Source of the DNA: Teichococcus wenyumeiae
Lineage (GTDB): Bacteria; Pseudomonadota; Alphaproteobacteria; Acetobacterales; Acetobacteraceae
Assembly (NCBI RefSeq): GCF_003696345.1
Contig: NZ_RFLX01000005.1
Span: 1-64,000, forward strand
DNA: 64,000 nucleotides
Direction of reading: 5' to 3'
A program made the position numbers and the translations under genes. The notes under the pieces are model-generated. The model made no database searches. It saw only the letters and a list, made by a program, of their open reading frames with translations, and had not been told where the DNA came from. Positions 1-8,117 of this stretch are shown piece by piece (positions within the stretch are counted from its first letter, which is position 1; each line of letters starts with the position of its first letter).

Positions 1-271
1 GATCCATCGCCAATAGACGCCAGATCAAACCTTCCAAAAGCAATTCATACTTCCAGAAAACCAGATGCAATTTTCAAAGATCAAACCGACGACTTCATCG
101 GCCGGGGGCCTTATCTGGCGATCTCTCGACCACCTGTCAACCCCTGGCCTCAGCCAATCATCGTCCGTTCGCCGTTAGCAGCGCCAACCGGCGGCGTGGG
201 GCGGCTTATATGCCCCTCCGCCACCCTTGCCTAGTGCCTTTTTGACCTTTCCGCTTCCGTTGCGAAATGGC
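1..271. other. Non-coding left edge, nothing recognised
   Basis: I see no convincing gene here. Bases 1 to about 100 are clearly richer in A and T than the rest of the window. The 10-mer AGATCAAACC occurs twice in this part, and CGCCAGAT (18-25) has its reverse complement at 113-120; both may be chance. Around 190-222, just past the 3' end of the neighbouring minus-strand TctC gene, an imperfect G+C-rich stem could act as its transcription end, but no T tract follows it. Confidence 0.4.
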
Positions 272-1249
272 TCAGCTATCGGCCTGGATCTTGTTGGCGC
301 GGATCACCTCGCCCCAGCGGGTGATCTCCCGCTGCAGGAAGGTGCCGCATTCGGCCGGGGTGGAGCCCACCACGTCGGCCCCCTGCTCCTCGATCTTCTG
401 TCGCACGTCGTTGTCGGCCAGCACCGTCATCAGCGCCGCATGCATCTTGTCCAGGATCGGCTTCGGCGTGCCGGTGCGGCCCAGCAGCGCCCACCAGGTC
501 GGCGCCTCGAAGTCGCCGACGCCCTGCTGCGCGAAGCTCTTCACGCCCGGGACATGCCGGGTCTCCCCCCGGGTGGTCACGCCCAGCGGGCGCAGCACGC
601 CGGCTTTGATGTGCTGGCTGATCACCACGACGTTGGACATGAAGAGCGGTACATGCCCCGCCACGGCATCCTGGGTGGCCGGGCCGCCGCCCTTGTAGGG
701 CACATGCACCATACGGAAGCCGCCCACCTGCTGCAGCAGGGTGGTGGCCACATGCGCCAGGCCGCCGACGCCGGAGGTGGCGTAGTTCAGGCTGTCCGGG
801 TCCTTCTTCGCCGCCGCCACCACATCGGCATAGGTCCGGAAGGGCGTGCTGTGATGCGCCACCAGGGCCAGCGGGCCGGTGGCCACCAGGCTGACCGGGG
901 CGAAGGCCTCCATGGTGTGGAAGGGCAGCTTCATCACGCTTTCATTGGTGGCCTGGGTATCATAGGCCAGCATCCAGGTGGTGCCGTCCGGTGCCGCCCG
1001 CGCCGCCTCGATGGCGCCGATCGAGCCGGAGGCACCGCCCCGGTTGTCGATCACCACCGGCTTGCCCAGCACCTCCTGCAGCTTGGGCTGGATGATGCGG
1101 GCCACCGTGTCGGTGCTGCCACCGGGCGGCCAGGGCACCACCAGCCGCAGCGTGCGGTCCGGCCAGGCTTCCTGCGCCCGCAGCAGGCCCGGCATCGCCA
1201 GCCCCGCCGCCGTCAGCGCCAGCAGGCCCCTTCGATCGGTTGTCGTCAT
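272..1249 (-). CDS. Tripartite tricarboxylate transporter substrate-binding protein (TctC/Bug family)
   Basis: Periplasmic solute-binding protein of the Bug/TctC family, which binds small carboxylates for TTT transporters or acts as a stand-alone sensor. The chosen ATG gives 325 residues and an N-terminal export signal with a twin Arg (TTTDRRGLLALTAAG) ending near LLRAQ. The family motif follows at once: TLRLVVPWPPGGSTDTVAR, then VVIDNRGGASGSIGA. The reading frame continues 33 codons upstream, but that part lacks a signal peptide. No tctA/tctB membrane genes are adjacent. The LysR gene just upstream on the same strand is the probable local regulator, a common arrangement for orphan Bug proteins. 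The ligand cannot be read from sequence. Confidence 0.9.
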   Translation of the reverse strand: MTTTDRRGLLALTAAGLAMPGLLRAQEAWPDRTLRLVVPWPPGGSTDTVARIIQPKLQEVLGKPVVIDNRGGASGSIGAIEAARAAPDGTTWMLAYDTQATNESVMKLPFHTMEAFAPVSLVATGPLALVAHHSTPFRTYADVVAAAKKDPDSLNYATSGVGGLAHVATTLLQQVGGFRMVHVPYKGGGPATQDAVAGHVPLFMSNVVVISQHIKAGVLRPLGVTTRGETRHVPGVKSFAQQGVGDFEAPTWWALLGRTGTPKPILDKMHAALMTVLADNDVRQKIEEQGADVVGSTPAECGTFLQREITRWGEVIRANKIQADS

Positions 1250-1392
1250 TCTTGCTACTGCTCCCAATCCCGAAGTCCCCCTGGGGGCTTTTGCCATCCT
1301 TGCGGGGAATGCCGCGAAAGGCGCCGGCGCTCCGGCTCCCCGCTTCATTACGGATCAGTGCAGCACCCAGGTGCCCCACAGGGCAAGCACGA

Positions 1393-2283
1393 TCAGTCCT
1401 CGCGGTCGGGCAGGCCGCCGGGTTCGTGGCGGAAGCTGTCGATGATGTGCCGCTCCAGCGCCTCGGTCACCGGGGTGTCGCTGCCGCTGGCCAGGGCGAT
1501 CTCGAATTCGGGCAGCGGCGGCAGCCCGTCCGATTCGCCCAGCACCCGCAGCCCCGGCGGCAGGGGCGTGGCCAGCCCCACCGTGATGGCCAGCCCCGCC
1601 AGCACCACCGCATGCGTCCCCATCTGGGAGGAGGAGCTGTAGGTGACGCGCCACGGAACACCGGCCGCGTCCAGCGCCGCCGTGGCCGCCCGGCGCCAGA
1701 TGCAACTGGAATGCCCGAGCGACAGCCGCAGCGGCGAGAGCCGGTGGATGGCATGGGCGGAAGGCCCTACCCAGTGCAGCGGCCCGCGCCAGAGGGAGGT
1801 GCTCTCCGGCTCCCGCCCATGGCCGGCGGAAAAGATGGTCAGGTCCAGTTCCCCGTCATCCAGTCGTTCCAGCAATTCGTTGGAGGGGGCGCAGATCACC
1901 TCCATCTCCACCGCCGGGTGGCTTTCGGCGAAGCGGGCCAGGATCTCCGGCAGCCAGACCAGGACGTAGTCGTCCGGCGTGCCCAGCCGCACATGGCCGG
2001 TGATGTCGGGGGAGCGGAAATTGGCCAGGATGTCGTCATGCATGGCCAGCCAGGGCCGTGCCCGCTCCAGCAGCCAGGAGCCATGCGGGGTCAGGGAGAA
2101 GCCGTTGCGGCCGCGCAGCAGCAGCGGCTGGCCCAGTGCGTCCTCCAGCCGCCGCATCTGCATCGAGACCGCCGACTGCGTCCGCCCCACCCGCTGGGCG
2201 GCGCGCGTGACGCTGTTTCCCTCGGCGATCAGCACGAAGGAGCGCAGCAGATCCGGGTCCAGGCCAGGCGGCAGGGCGAGCAT
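1393..2283 (-). CDS. LysR-family transcriptional regulator
   Basis: DNA-binding regulator of about 296 residues. The N-terminal winged helix-turn-helix is clear (LLRSFVLIAEGNSVTRAAQR, then VGRTQSAVSMQMRRLEDALG), followed by the usual LTPHG segment and a C-terminal effector-binding domain. The ATG at 2283 was preferred to a TTG at 2319 because it starts just before the conserved HTH and leaves a LysR-type palindrome (2292-2308) in the leader rather than inside the protein. The gene reads towards the orphan TctC gene 143 bp downstream, so it probably controls that gene and itself. The inducer is unknown. Confidence 0.9.
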   Translation of the reverse strand: MLALPPGLDPDLLRSFVLIAEGNSVTRAAQRVGRTQSAVSMQMRRLEDALGQPLLLRGRNGFSLTPHGSWLLERARPWLAMHDDILANFRSPDITGHVRLGTPDDYVLVWLPEILARFAESHPAVEMEVICAPSNELLERLDDGELDLTIFSAGHGREPESTSLWRGPLHWVGPSAHAIHRLSPLRLSLGHSSCIWRRAATAALDAAGVPWRVTYSSSSQMGTHAVVLAGLAITVGLATPLPPGLRVLGESDGLPPLPEFEIALASGSDTPVTEALERHIIDSFRHEPGGLPDRED

Positions 2284-2291
2284 GGGCACAT

Positions 2292-2308
2292 CATCAACAA
2301 CGTTGATG
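2292..2308. promoter_or_regulatory. Candidate LysR operator (T-N11-A palindrome)
   Basis: Perfect inverted repeat CATCAAC-AAC-GTTGATG starting 9 bp upstream of the preferred lysR start. It contains the T-N11-A core (T at 2294, A at 2306) typical of LysR-type boxes. Its position suggests autoregulation. This is inference from sequence symmetry; no binding data are available. Confidence 0.55.
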
Positions 2309-2418
2309 CCGCACGGCAAAACAATTCGTTTTCGTTATTTCGTTCGCGGCCGCAGCATCCGCCATGCCGAGGGGTACAGGATCCCCGGCAGAAGAACGGA
2401 GCTTGAAAGGTCCTTCCA

Positions 2419-2661
2419 ATGTCCGCCCATCTTGGCCACGCCTCCTCCCTGCCTTCCGCGCAGAGCAGCGCCACCGGCGCCCAGGGCTGGTCCGCCCATT
2501 TCCGCCGCGCCGTCACGGCCGTCGAGACGCGCCTGCAGCTGCGGGATTTGGACGAGCATATGCTGCGCGACATCGGCATGACGCGCCACGATGCCCTGCT
2601 GGAGGCCGCCCGAGCGCCCTGGGATATCGGCCCGGACGGCAAGCCGCAGCGACGGCCCTGA
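2419..2661 (+). CDS. DUF1127 (YjiS-like) small protein
   Basis: An 80-residue protein whose C-terminal half carries the DUF1127 signature: an amphipathic stretch reading RDLDEHMLRDIGMTRHDALLEA, with the hallmark L-x-D-[IL]-G core (residues 42-60). The N-terminal 30 residues are low-complexity Ser/Ala/Gly. DUF1127 proteins are small, Arg-rich and widespread in alphaproteobacteria; some have been tied to RNA turnover and phosphate or carbon metabolism, but the role here is unknown. It is transcribed divergently from lysR across about 135 bp. Confidence 0.8.
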   Translation: MSAHLGHASSLPSAQSSATGAQGWSAHFRRAVTAVETRLQLRDLDEHMLRDIGMTRHDALLEAARAPWDIGPDGKPQRRP

Positions 2662-2762
2662 CCCTGCCGCCGGGGGAAGCCCCCCTCCCCCGGAAGCCGC
2701 CGCCTGGACAGCCGGGCGCCGGGGCGGTCTGCTAGCCCCTTCCCTCCCCTGAAGGCGGCACC

Positions 2763-3137
2763 ATGACCCTGGCGAACTGGATGATCCTGGCGGCGGCGCT
2801 GCTGCCCTATCTGGCGGCGGTGGTCGCCAAGGCGGGCGCCGCCGGCTTCGACAACAGCGCCCCGCGCGCCTGGATGGAACAGCAGGGCGGTTACCGGCAG
2901 CGGGCCGACTGGGCCCAGCGCAACCATTTCGAGGCCTTCCCACCCTTCGCCGCCGCCGTGATCCTGGCCCAGATGGCCAGCGCGCCGCAGGAGCGGATCG
3001 ACCTGCTGGCCCTGGCCTTCGTGCTGCTGCGGCTGGCCTATACCGGCGCCTACCTCGCCAATCTCGCCACACTGCGCAGCCTGCTCTTCGGGCTGGGGAT
3101 CGGCTGCGTGGTCTGGCTCTTCCTGCTGCCGCTCTAG
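2763..3137 (+). CDS. MAPEG-family membrane protein
   Basis: 124 residues with four predicted membrane helices (about 1-24, 58-75, 78-98, 104-124). The polar loop after helix 1 carries the MAPEG-like sequence AQRNHFEAFPPFAAAVI, which holds glutathione-site residues in the eicosanoid/glutathione superfamily. Bacterial members of this size have no proven substrate. The ATG follows a GAAGG-like ribosome site (CTGAAGGCGGCACC). It stands alone between the DUF1127 gene and the M20 hydrolase on the same strand; gaps of about 100 and 75 bp make a shared transcript possible but unproven. Confidence 0.82.
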   Translation: MTLANWMILAAALLPYLAAVVAKAGAAGFDNSAPRAWMEQQGGYRQRADWAQRNHFEAFPPFAAAVILAQMASAPQERIDLLALAFVLLRLAYTGAYLANLATLRSLLFGLGIGCVVWLFLLPL

Positions 3138-3212
3138 CTGGGCCAGCACGCCGCTTGACGCATGGGCGTGCCGGCGCCACTCCCGCCTCTCCGGGCAAGC
3201 AGGAGCATGGCC

Positions 3213-4643
3213 ATGCGCAACACCGAAGAGATCTGGCATCTGGTCGATACCAAGAAGGATGCCTTCACCGACCTCAGCGACCGGGTCTGGGGCATGCCGG
3301 AACTGCTCTACAACGAGCACCGCTCCTGCGCCGAACATGTCGCGATGCTGGAGGAACAGGGCTTCCGCGTGACGCGCGAGGTCGCCGGCATCCCCACCGC
3401 CGTGATGGGCGAGGCGGGCGAGGAAGGCCCGGTCATCGCCTTTCTCGGCGAATACGACGCCCTCCCCGGCCTGTCCCAGGAATCCGGCGTGGCCGAGCCG
3501 CGCCCGGTGGAAGCCGGCGGCCATGGCCATGGCTGCGGCCACAACCTGCTGGGCGCCGCCGCCCTGCTCGCCGCCACGGCGCTGAAGGACCACCTGGAGC
3601 AGAACGGCATCAAGGCCCGCGTGCGCTACTATGGCTGCCCGGCCGAGGAAGGCGGCGCCGCCAAGACCTTCATGGTGCGCGCTGGCGCCTTCAAGGACGT
3701 GGACGCCGCCATCACCTGGCACCCCTTCGCCTGGGCCGGCGTGCAGGAAGCCGATTCGCTGGCCATGACGCGGATCGACTTCTCCTTCACCGGCCGCAGC
3801 AGCCACGCCGCCGCCGCGCCGCATCTCGGCCGCTCCGCGCTGGACGCCGTCGAGCTGATGAATGTCGGCGTCAACTACATGCGCGAGCACATGCCCTCGG
3901 ACGCGCGCATCCACTACGCCTACCTGAACGCCGGCGGCATCGCCCCCAACGTGGTGCAGGGCCAGGCCAAGGTGCGCTACGCCGTGCGCGCCCATACGCT
4001 GCACGAGATGTTCGCGCTGATCGAGCGCGTGAAGAAGATCGCGGACGGCGCAGCGCTGATGACCGAGACCACGGTCGAGAGCCAGATCCTCTCCGCCACC
4101 GCCAACCTGCTCGGCAATGCGCCGCTGGAGGAGGTGATGCAGCGCAATTTCGAACGCCTCGGCCCCGTGCCCTTCGACGAGGCGGATCGCGAATTCGCCC
4201 GCCAGATCCAGGCAACTCTCTCGCCGGCCGATATCGCCAGCAACTACAACCGCTCCGGCTTCAAGCCGCGCAGCGACGAGCCGCTGGCGGAGAAGATCCA
4301 GCCCCCCATCGCCGAGCGCAGCGGCGCCAGCCTGCTGGGCTCCACCGACGTGGGCGATGTCTCCTGGGTGGTGCCGACGGTGCAGGCCAGCGGCGCGACA
4401 CTGGCCATCGGCACGCCCGCGCATTCCTGGCAATGGACGGCGCAGGGCAAGATGCCGGCGGCCCACAAGGGCATGACGCATGTGGCCAAGGTGATGGCCG
4501 GCACCGCCGTGGACCTGATCGAGAACCCGGAGCTGCTGGCGGCCGCCAAGGCCGATCTCGCGGCGCGCACGGAAGCCACGCCCTATGTCTGCCCGATTCC
4601 GGAAGGGGTGCAGCCGCCGCTGAAGATGGCGACGGGCGGCTGA
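3213..4643 (+). CDS. M20-family amidohydrolase, AbgB-like
   Basis: Zinc metallopeptidase/amidohydrolase of 476 residues, closest by eye to AbgB (p-aminobenzoyl-glutamate hydrolase subunit B) and indole-acetyl-amino-acid hydrolases. The metal site is intact: HGHGCGHN (H-x-C-G-H), the glutamate pair in CPAEEGGAAK, and the later catalytic His in TWHPFAWAG. The central dimerisation lid (RIDFSFTGRSSHAAAAPHLG) is also typical. The second ATG at 3213 was chosen because AGGAG lies 7 nt upstream; the ATG at 3207 is only 1 nt from it. No abgA partner or AbgT transporter is adjacent, so the substrate is uncertain. Confidence 0.88.
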   Translation: MRNTEEIWHLVDTKKDAFTDLSDRVWGMPELLYNEHRSCAEHVAMLEEQGFRVTREVAGIPTAVMGEAGEEGPVIAFLGEYDALPGLSQESGVAEPRPVEAGGHGHGCGHNLLGAAALLAATALKDHLEQNGIKARVRYYGCPAEEGGAAKTFMVRAGAFKDVDAAITWHPFAWAGVQEADSLAMTRIDFSFTGRSSHAAAAPHLGRSALDAVELMNVGVNYMREHMPSDARIHYAYLNAGGIAPNVVQGQAKVRYAVRAHTLHEMFALIERVKKIADGAALMTETTVESQILSATANLLGNAPLEEVMQRNFERLGPVPFDEADREFARQIQATLSPADIASNYNRSGFKPRSDEPLAEKIQPPIAERSGASLLGSTDVGDVSWVVPTVQASGATLAIGTPAHSWQWTAQGKMPAAHKGMTHVAKVMAGTAVDLIENPELLAAAKADLAARTEATPYVCPIPEGVQPPLKMATGG

Positions 4644-4646
4644 AGG

Positions 4647-4788
4647 CCGGGGGAATGAATTCCCCCGGACCCCCTTCTTTTTTTCTTCGAGTTGCGGCTG
4701 CGCCGAAGGATTCGGCCCTGCCACCGGAGGGTCAGGCCAGACCCGAAACCTGAAGAAAGAAGAAGGGGTTCGGGGAATTCATTCCCCG
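4647..4788. terminator. Facing pair of terminator-like repeat half-units
   Basis: The gap between the convergent M20 and YbdK genes holds two similar half-units facing each other. The left one (4647-4668) is a stem with 10-bp arms, CCGGGGGAAT and ATTCCCCCGG, followed on the plus strand by GGACCCCC and a T-rich CTTCTTTTTTTCTTC tract, which looks like a real intrinsic terminator for the M20 gene. The right one (4771-4788, CGGGGAATTCATTCCCCG) reads the same way on the minus strand, with tail AACCCCTTCTTCTTTCTTC, and contains the stop codon of the YbdK gene. A third related unit lies at 42185-42222. Confidence 0.7.
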
Positions 4789-5915
4789 ACCTTCTCCTCC
4801 CCCCGCGTCGTCCTCGCCAGCCAGTCCACCACCGCCCCCAGCGCTTCCCGCTCGCTGGCGCCGCCCTGGCGTGCCCGGGCGAAGACCGTCGCCTGCCGGT
4901 CAGCGCTGGTGCCTTCGCTGGCGATGCGGCGCAGGGCGCTGATGTCCGGCGCGCAGCCAAGCGCCTCGGCATCCTCCGCCACCAGGGCCAGCAGGGTGTC
5001 CAGCGCATCGGCGAAGGGCACCGCCTCCCCCTTGGCCTCGTCGATCAGCATGGCGCGGGCGCCGTCGCGCTGCGCGCGCCAGAGGTTCTCGGCCACCAGG
5101 GCGCGGGAGGTGCCGGTCATGCCCCGGTTCAGCTCCGGCCGCCGGTCGGCGCACCGCACCAGGCAGCGGTAGAGCGCGGCGATGGCGATGGTATCCTCCA
5201 GCCGGGTGCAGGCATCGGCCACGCGCAGCTCCAGCGTCGGGAACTTGATGGAGGGGCGCAGCGTCCACCACAGGAAGCTGGCATCCTTGATGGCGCCGGC
5301 GCGGGTCATGATCTCCACGTAGCGGGCGTAATCCTCCGCGTCGTGGAAGAGGTCGGGCAGGCCGGTGCGCGGCATCTCGCCAAAGACCGAGAGGCGATAG
5401 GCGGCGAGGCCAGTCTCCTGCCCCTGCCAGAAGGGCGATGAGGCGGAGAGCCCCAGCAGCAGCGGCATGAAGGGCATCAGCCGGTTCATAAGGTCGATGC
5501 GCGCCTCAGGGCGCGGCACCTCGACATGCACGTGCATGCCGCAGACCACGTTGCGGCGGCCCAGCATCCGCAGGTCCCGCATCAGGCCTTCGTAGCGCTC
5601 GGCCTCCGTATGGTCCTGGCTGGACCACTGGGCCAGGGGGTGGGTGCCGGCGGCCAGCACCAGCACGCCATGCTCCCGCCCGATATCCGCCAGGCCACGG
5701 CGCAGGCCGGACAACACGCCACGCGCCTCGGCGAAATCGGTGGAAGGGGGCGAGGCGACTTCCACCTGGCTTTGCAGCAGCTCGCGCTCGGCCTCCGGCA
5801 GGCGGTCGCGCACGGCGGCATGGAACCCGGCCACGGTGGGGCCGGGGGTGCCACGGGTGGTGGCATCGGCGAGGAAATACTCCTCCTCGATGCCGAAGCG
5901 GTAACTGGCGGTCAC
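4779..5915 (-). CDS. ybdK: Carboxylate-amine ligase, YbdK family (GCS2-like)
   Basis: ATP-dependent ligase of the glutamate-cysteine ligase type 2 superfamily; YbdK proteins have weak gamma-glutamyl-cysteine synthetase activity and an unknown true substrate. The protein (378 residues) opens with the family signature YRFGIEEEYFLAD and has QSQVEVASPP, then GMHVHVEVP, matching the ATP/metal-binding core. The GTG at 5915 was chosen because it sits directly before this signature, with GAGGGGAG 5 nt upstream. The open frame runs 68 codons further upstream but without family-like sequence. Convergent with the M20 gene; the stop codon lies inside a terminator hairpin. Confidence 0.88.
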   Translation of the reverse strand: MTASYRFGIEEEYFLADATTRGTPGPTVAGFHAAVRDRLPEAERELLQSQVEVASPPSTDFAEARGVLSGLRRGLADIGREHGVLVLAAGTHPLAQWSSQDHTEAERYEGLMRDLRMLGRRNVVCGMHVHVEVPRPEARIDLMNRLMPFMPLLLGLSASSPFWQGQETGLAAYRLSVFGEMPRTGLPDLFHDAEDYARYVEIMTRAGAIKDASFLWWTLRPSIKFPTLELRVADACTRLEDTIAIAALYRCLVRCADRRPELNRGMTGTSRALVAENLWRAQRDGARAMLIDEAKGEAVPFADALDTLLALVAEDAEALGCAPDISALRRIASEGTSADRQATVFARARQGGASEREALGAVVDWLARTTRGEEKVGE

Positions 5916-6002
5916 GGGCGCTCCCCTCGCAGCAGGCCGCCAGGGCGGCGGGCGAGGATGGCAACAAACCGACGCGCTGAAGGTTTCCCATGGAACGCGA
6001 AC

Positions 6003-6070
6003 CGCCGCTCCCTCTTGCGGGAAGCGGCGGCGCGGCAGCCAGACTGGCGCGCCGGGGCACGGGCCCCGGC
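6003..6070 (-). terminator. Two hairpins after ahcY
   Basis: Directly past the ahcY stop is a stem GCCGGGGC-ACGG-GCCCCGGC (6051-6070). A second stem (CCGCCGCT pairing with AGCGGCGG, extended by CCC/GGG) lies at about 6003-6030. Neither is followed by a long T run, so they are candidate rather than certain terminators. Confidence 0.45.
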
Positions 6071-6078
6071 GGCTGGTC

Positions 6079-7380
6079 TCAGTAGCGGTATTCTTCGTGC
6101 TTGAAGGGGCCGGAGACACCGACGCCGATGTACTCGGCCTGCTGCGGCGTCAGCTTGGTCAGCTTGGCGCCGACCTTGGCGAGGTGCAGCGCCGCCACCT
6201 TCTCGTCCAGCTTCTTCGGCAGGGTATAGACCTTGTTCTCGTAGTTCTTGTGGTTGGTCCAGAGCTCGATCTGCGCCAGGGTCTGGTTGGAGAAGCTGGC
6301 GGACATCACGAAGCTCGGGTGGCCCGTGGCATTGCCCAGGTTCACCAGCCGGCCCTCGGACAGCACGATCAGGCGCTTGCCGTCGGGGAAGATCACCTCA
6401 TCCACCTGCGGCTTGACGTTGTCCCACTGGAAGTTCCGCAGGGCGCCGATCTGGATCTCGGAATCGAAGTGGCCGATGTTGCAGACAATGGCGCGGTTCT
6501 TCATCGCGCGCATGTGGTCCAGCGTGATGACATCGACATTGCCCGTGGCGGTGACGAAGATGTCGCCGCGCGGCGCGGCGTCTTCCATCGTCACGACCTC
6601 ATAGCCTTCCATCGCGGCCTGCAGGGCGCAGATCGGGTCGGCCTCGGTCACCAGCACGCGGCAGCCGGCATTGCGCAGCGAGGCGGAGGAGCCCTTGCCC
6701 ACGTCGCCATAGCCGGCGACGACGGCGACCTTGCCGGCCATCATCACGTCGGTGCCGCGGCGGATGGCGTCCACCAGGCTCTCGCGGCAGCCATAGAGGT
6801 TGTCGAACTTCGACTTGGTGACGCTGTCGTTCACGTTGATGGCCGGAACCTTCAGCGTGCCCTTCTTCGCCATCTCCCACAGGCGGTGCACGCCGGTAGT
6901 GGTTTCCTCGGACAGGCCGCGCACGTTCTTCAGCAGCTCGGGGTACTTGTCGTGCATCAGCACGGTCAGGTCGCCGCCGTCATCGAGGATCATGTTGATC
7001 TCCCAGCCATCCGGGCCGCGGACGGTCTGCTCGATGCACCACCAGAACTCCTCCTCGTTCATGCCCTTCCAGGCAAAGACGGGGATGCCGGCGGCGGCGA
7101 TGGCGGCGGCCGCATGGTCCTGGGTGGAGAAGATGTTGCACGAGGACCAGCGGACCTCGGCGCCGAGCGCGGTCAGCGTCTCGATCAGCACGGCGGTCTG
7201 GATGGTCATGTGCAGGCAGCCGGCGATGCGGGCGCCCTTCAGCGGCTGGGAGGGGCCGTATTCCTCGCGGATCGCCATCAGGCCGGGCATCTCGTCCTCG
7301 GCCATCGAGATCTCCTTGCGGCCCCATTCGGCCAGGGAGATGTCCTTCACCTTATAGTCGGCAGTCATGGTCGCGCTCAT
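6079..7380 (-). CDS. ahcY: S-adenosylhomocysteine hydrolase
   Basis: Adenosylhomocysteinase, which splits S-adenosylhomocysteine to homocysteine and adenosine and so relieves product inhibition of methyltransferases. The 433 residues match the family's usual length. Visible hallmarks are the NAD-binding loop [14 protein letters not shown], substrate-site segments such as [13 protein letters not shown] and DDGGDLT, and the conserved C-terminal tail ending YKHEEYRY-like (here FKHEEYRY). The ATG at 7380 has GAGAGGG 7 nt upstream; an in-frame ATG at 7368 is possible. It is the last gene of the minus-strand hprK-rapZ-PTS cluster, a synteny known in several alphaproteobacteria. A perfect palindrome precedes it. 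Confidence 0.97.
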   Translation of the reverse strand: MSATMTADYKVKDISLAEWGRKEISMAEDEMPGLMAIREEYGPSQPLKGARIAGCLHMTIQTAVLIETLTALGAEVRWSSCNIFSTQDHAAAAIAAAGIPVFAWKGMNEEEFWWCIEQTVRGPDGWEINMILDDGGDLTVLMHDKYPELLKNVRGLSEETTTGVHRLWEMAKKGTLKVPAINVNDSVTKSKFDNLYGCRESLVDAIRRGTDVMMAGKVAVVAGYGDVGKGSSASLRNAGCRVLVTEADPICALQAAMEGYEVVTMEDAAPRGDIFVTATGNVDVITLDHMRAMKNRAIVCNIGHFDSEIQIGALRNFQWDNVKPQVDEVIFPDGKRLIVLSEGRLVNLGNATGHPSFVMSASFSNQTLAQIELWTNHKNYENKVYTLPKKLDEKVAALHLAKVGAKLTKLTPQQAEYIGVGVSGPFKHEEYRY

Positions 7381-7447
7381 ACGGCAGCCCTCTCGAAGAT
7401 GGGGCGCGGCGTAACATGCCCTGGCCGGCATAGCCAGCAAGACCGAC

Positions 7448-7465
7448 AAGATATCAGGATATCTT
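7448..7465. promoter_or_regulatory. Candidate operator upstream of ahcY
   Basis: Perfect inverted repeat AAGATATC-AG-GATATCTT in the 93-bp gap before ahcY, 68 bp upstream of its start and in an A+T-rich patch. SahR, an ArsR-type regulator, is known to control ahcY and methionine genes in Proteobacteria through palindromic sites, and this could be one. That link is inference; I did not compare it with a motif model. No SAH or SAM riboswitch fold was recognised here. Confidence 0.45.
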
Positions 7466-7473
7466 TATGTATC

Positions 7474-8103
7474 TCAGGTCGGGTCCATCAGGCGGGAGAG
7501 GAAGGTGACCATGGCATCCATGTGGCTCACCCCGGCGCGCGGCCGCAGCAGCCAGAGCGACTCGGCCTGGGCCTCGGCCTCGAAGCAATCCAGGATGGGG
7601 CCGTAATTCCCCATCCGCTCCGGCAGCATGTCGTGCACCATCAGGCGCAGGCCGCGCCAATCCTCCCGCACCAGCAGGGCCGAGAGAGCGGAGGCGACGC
7701 GGAAGCGGCCATCCACGAAGACGAGGTCCGGCACCTGCCGCCGCCGCTGCCATTCGGCCCAGGGCGCGCGCAGGTATTGCGGCCAGAGCTTCACCGCGCC
7801 CGTGCCCTCGGGCGCGCCCCAGTTCCCGGTGGGGCCGATATCGCCATGCAGGGCCGCGATCCGTCCCGCGGCGATGCCGGGGGCGATCTCCTCATGCGCG
7901 CGGATGCTTTCCACCCAGCGGCGGTCGGAATCCACGGCCACGACCGTCTGGAACCCCACGCGCGCCGCTTCCAGCGTCGAGCCGCCCATGCCGAATTCGG
8001 CATAGCGGCGGGCACCGCCGCGCAGCCAGGCGCGGAAGGCTTCCAGCTCGACTGGGCTCATATGCGGCGGGCCGAGCCGCGCCGGGGCGATCGCCTGCTC
8101 CAT
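7474..8103 (-). CDS. Class I SAM-methyltransferase-like protein
   Basis: 209 residues, not assignable to a named family. Residues 33-55 read like a nucleotide-binding motif I of Rossmann methyltransferases (YAEFGMGGSTLEAA, then VVAVDSDRRW, acidic end of strand 2). A later strand reads PDLVFVDGRFRVAS, as in Methyltransf_24-like proteins. No obvious catalytic motif identifies the substrate. The gene starts 14 bp after ptsI, and its ribosome site GAGGGGAG overlaps the ptsI stop, so it is probably translated from the PTS transcript. ahcY, which consumes the SAH such enzymes produce, follows it. Confidence 0.6.
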   Translation of the reverse strand: MEQAIAPARLGPPHMSPVELEAFRAWLRGGARRYAEFGMGGSTLEAARVGFQTVVAVDSDRRWVESIRAHEEIAPGIAAGRIAALHGDIGPTGNWGAPEGTGAVKLWPQYLRAPWAEWQRRRQVPDLVFVDGRFRVASALSALLVREDWRGLRLMVHDMLPERMGNYGPILDCFEAEAQAESLWLLRPRAGVSHMDAMVTFLSRLMDPT

Positions 8104-8117
8104 GGCGGAAGCTCCCC

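Noticed and set aside
190-222. Stem near the left edge as a tRNA remnant
   Set aside because: The imperfect G+C-rich stem lacks the arms and conserved loop bases of a tRNA; it fits a hairpin past the TctC gene better.
2229-4724. Open frame of 831 codons on the minus strand across the DUF1127, MAPEG and M20 genes
   Set aside because: It crosses several real genes, has low-complexity His/Arg/Gly composition and no motif; the plus-strand genes explain the region.
7381-7473. SAH or SAM riboswitch before ahcY
   Set aside because: The 93-bp leader does not show the conserved stems I could recognise for these riboswitches; the strong palindrome is better explained as a protein-binding site.
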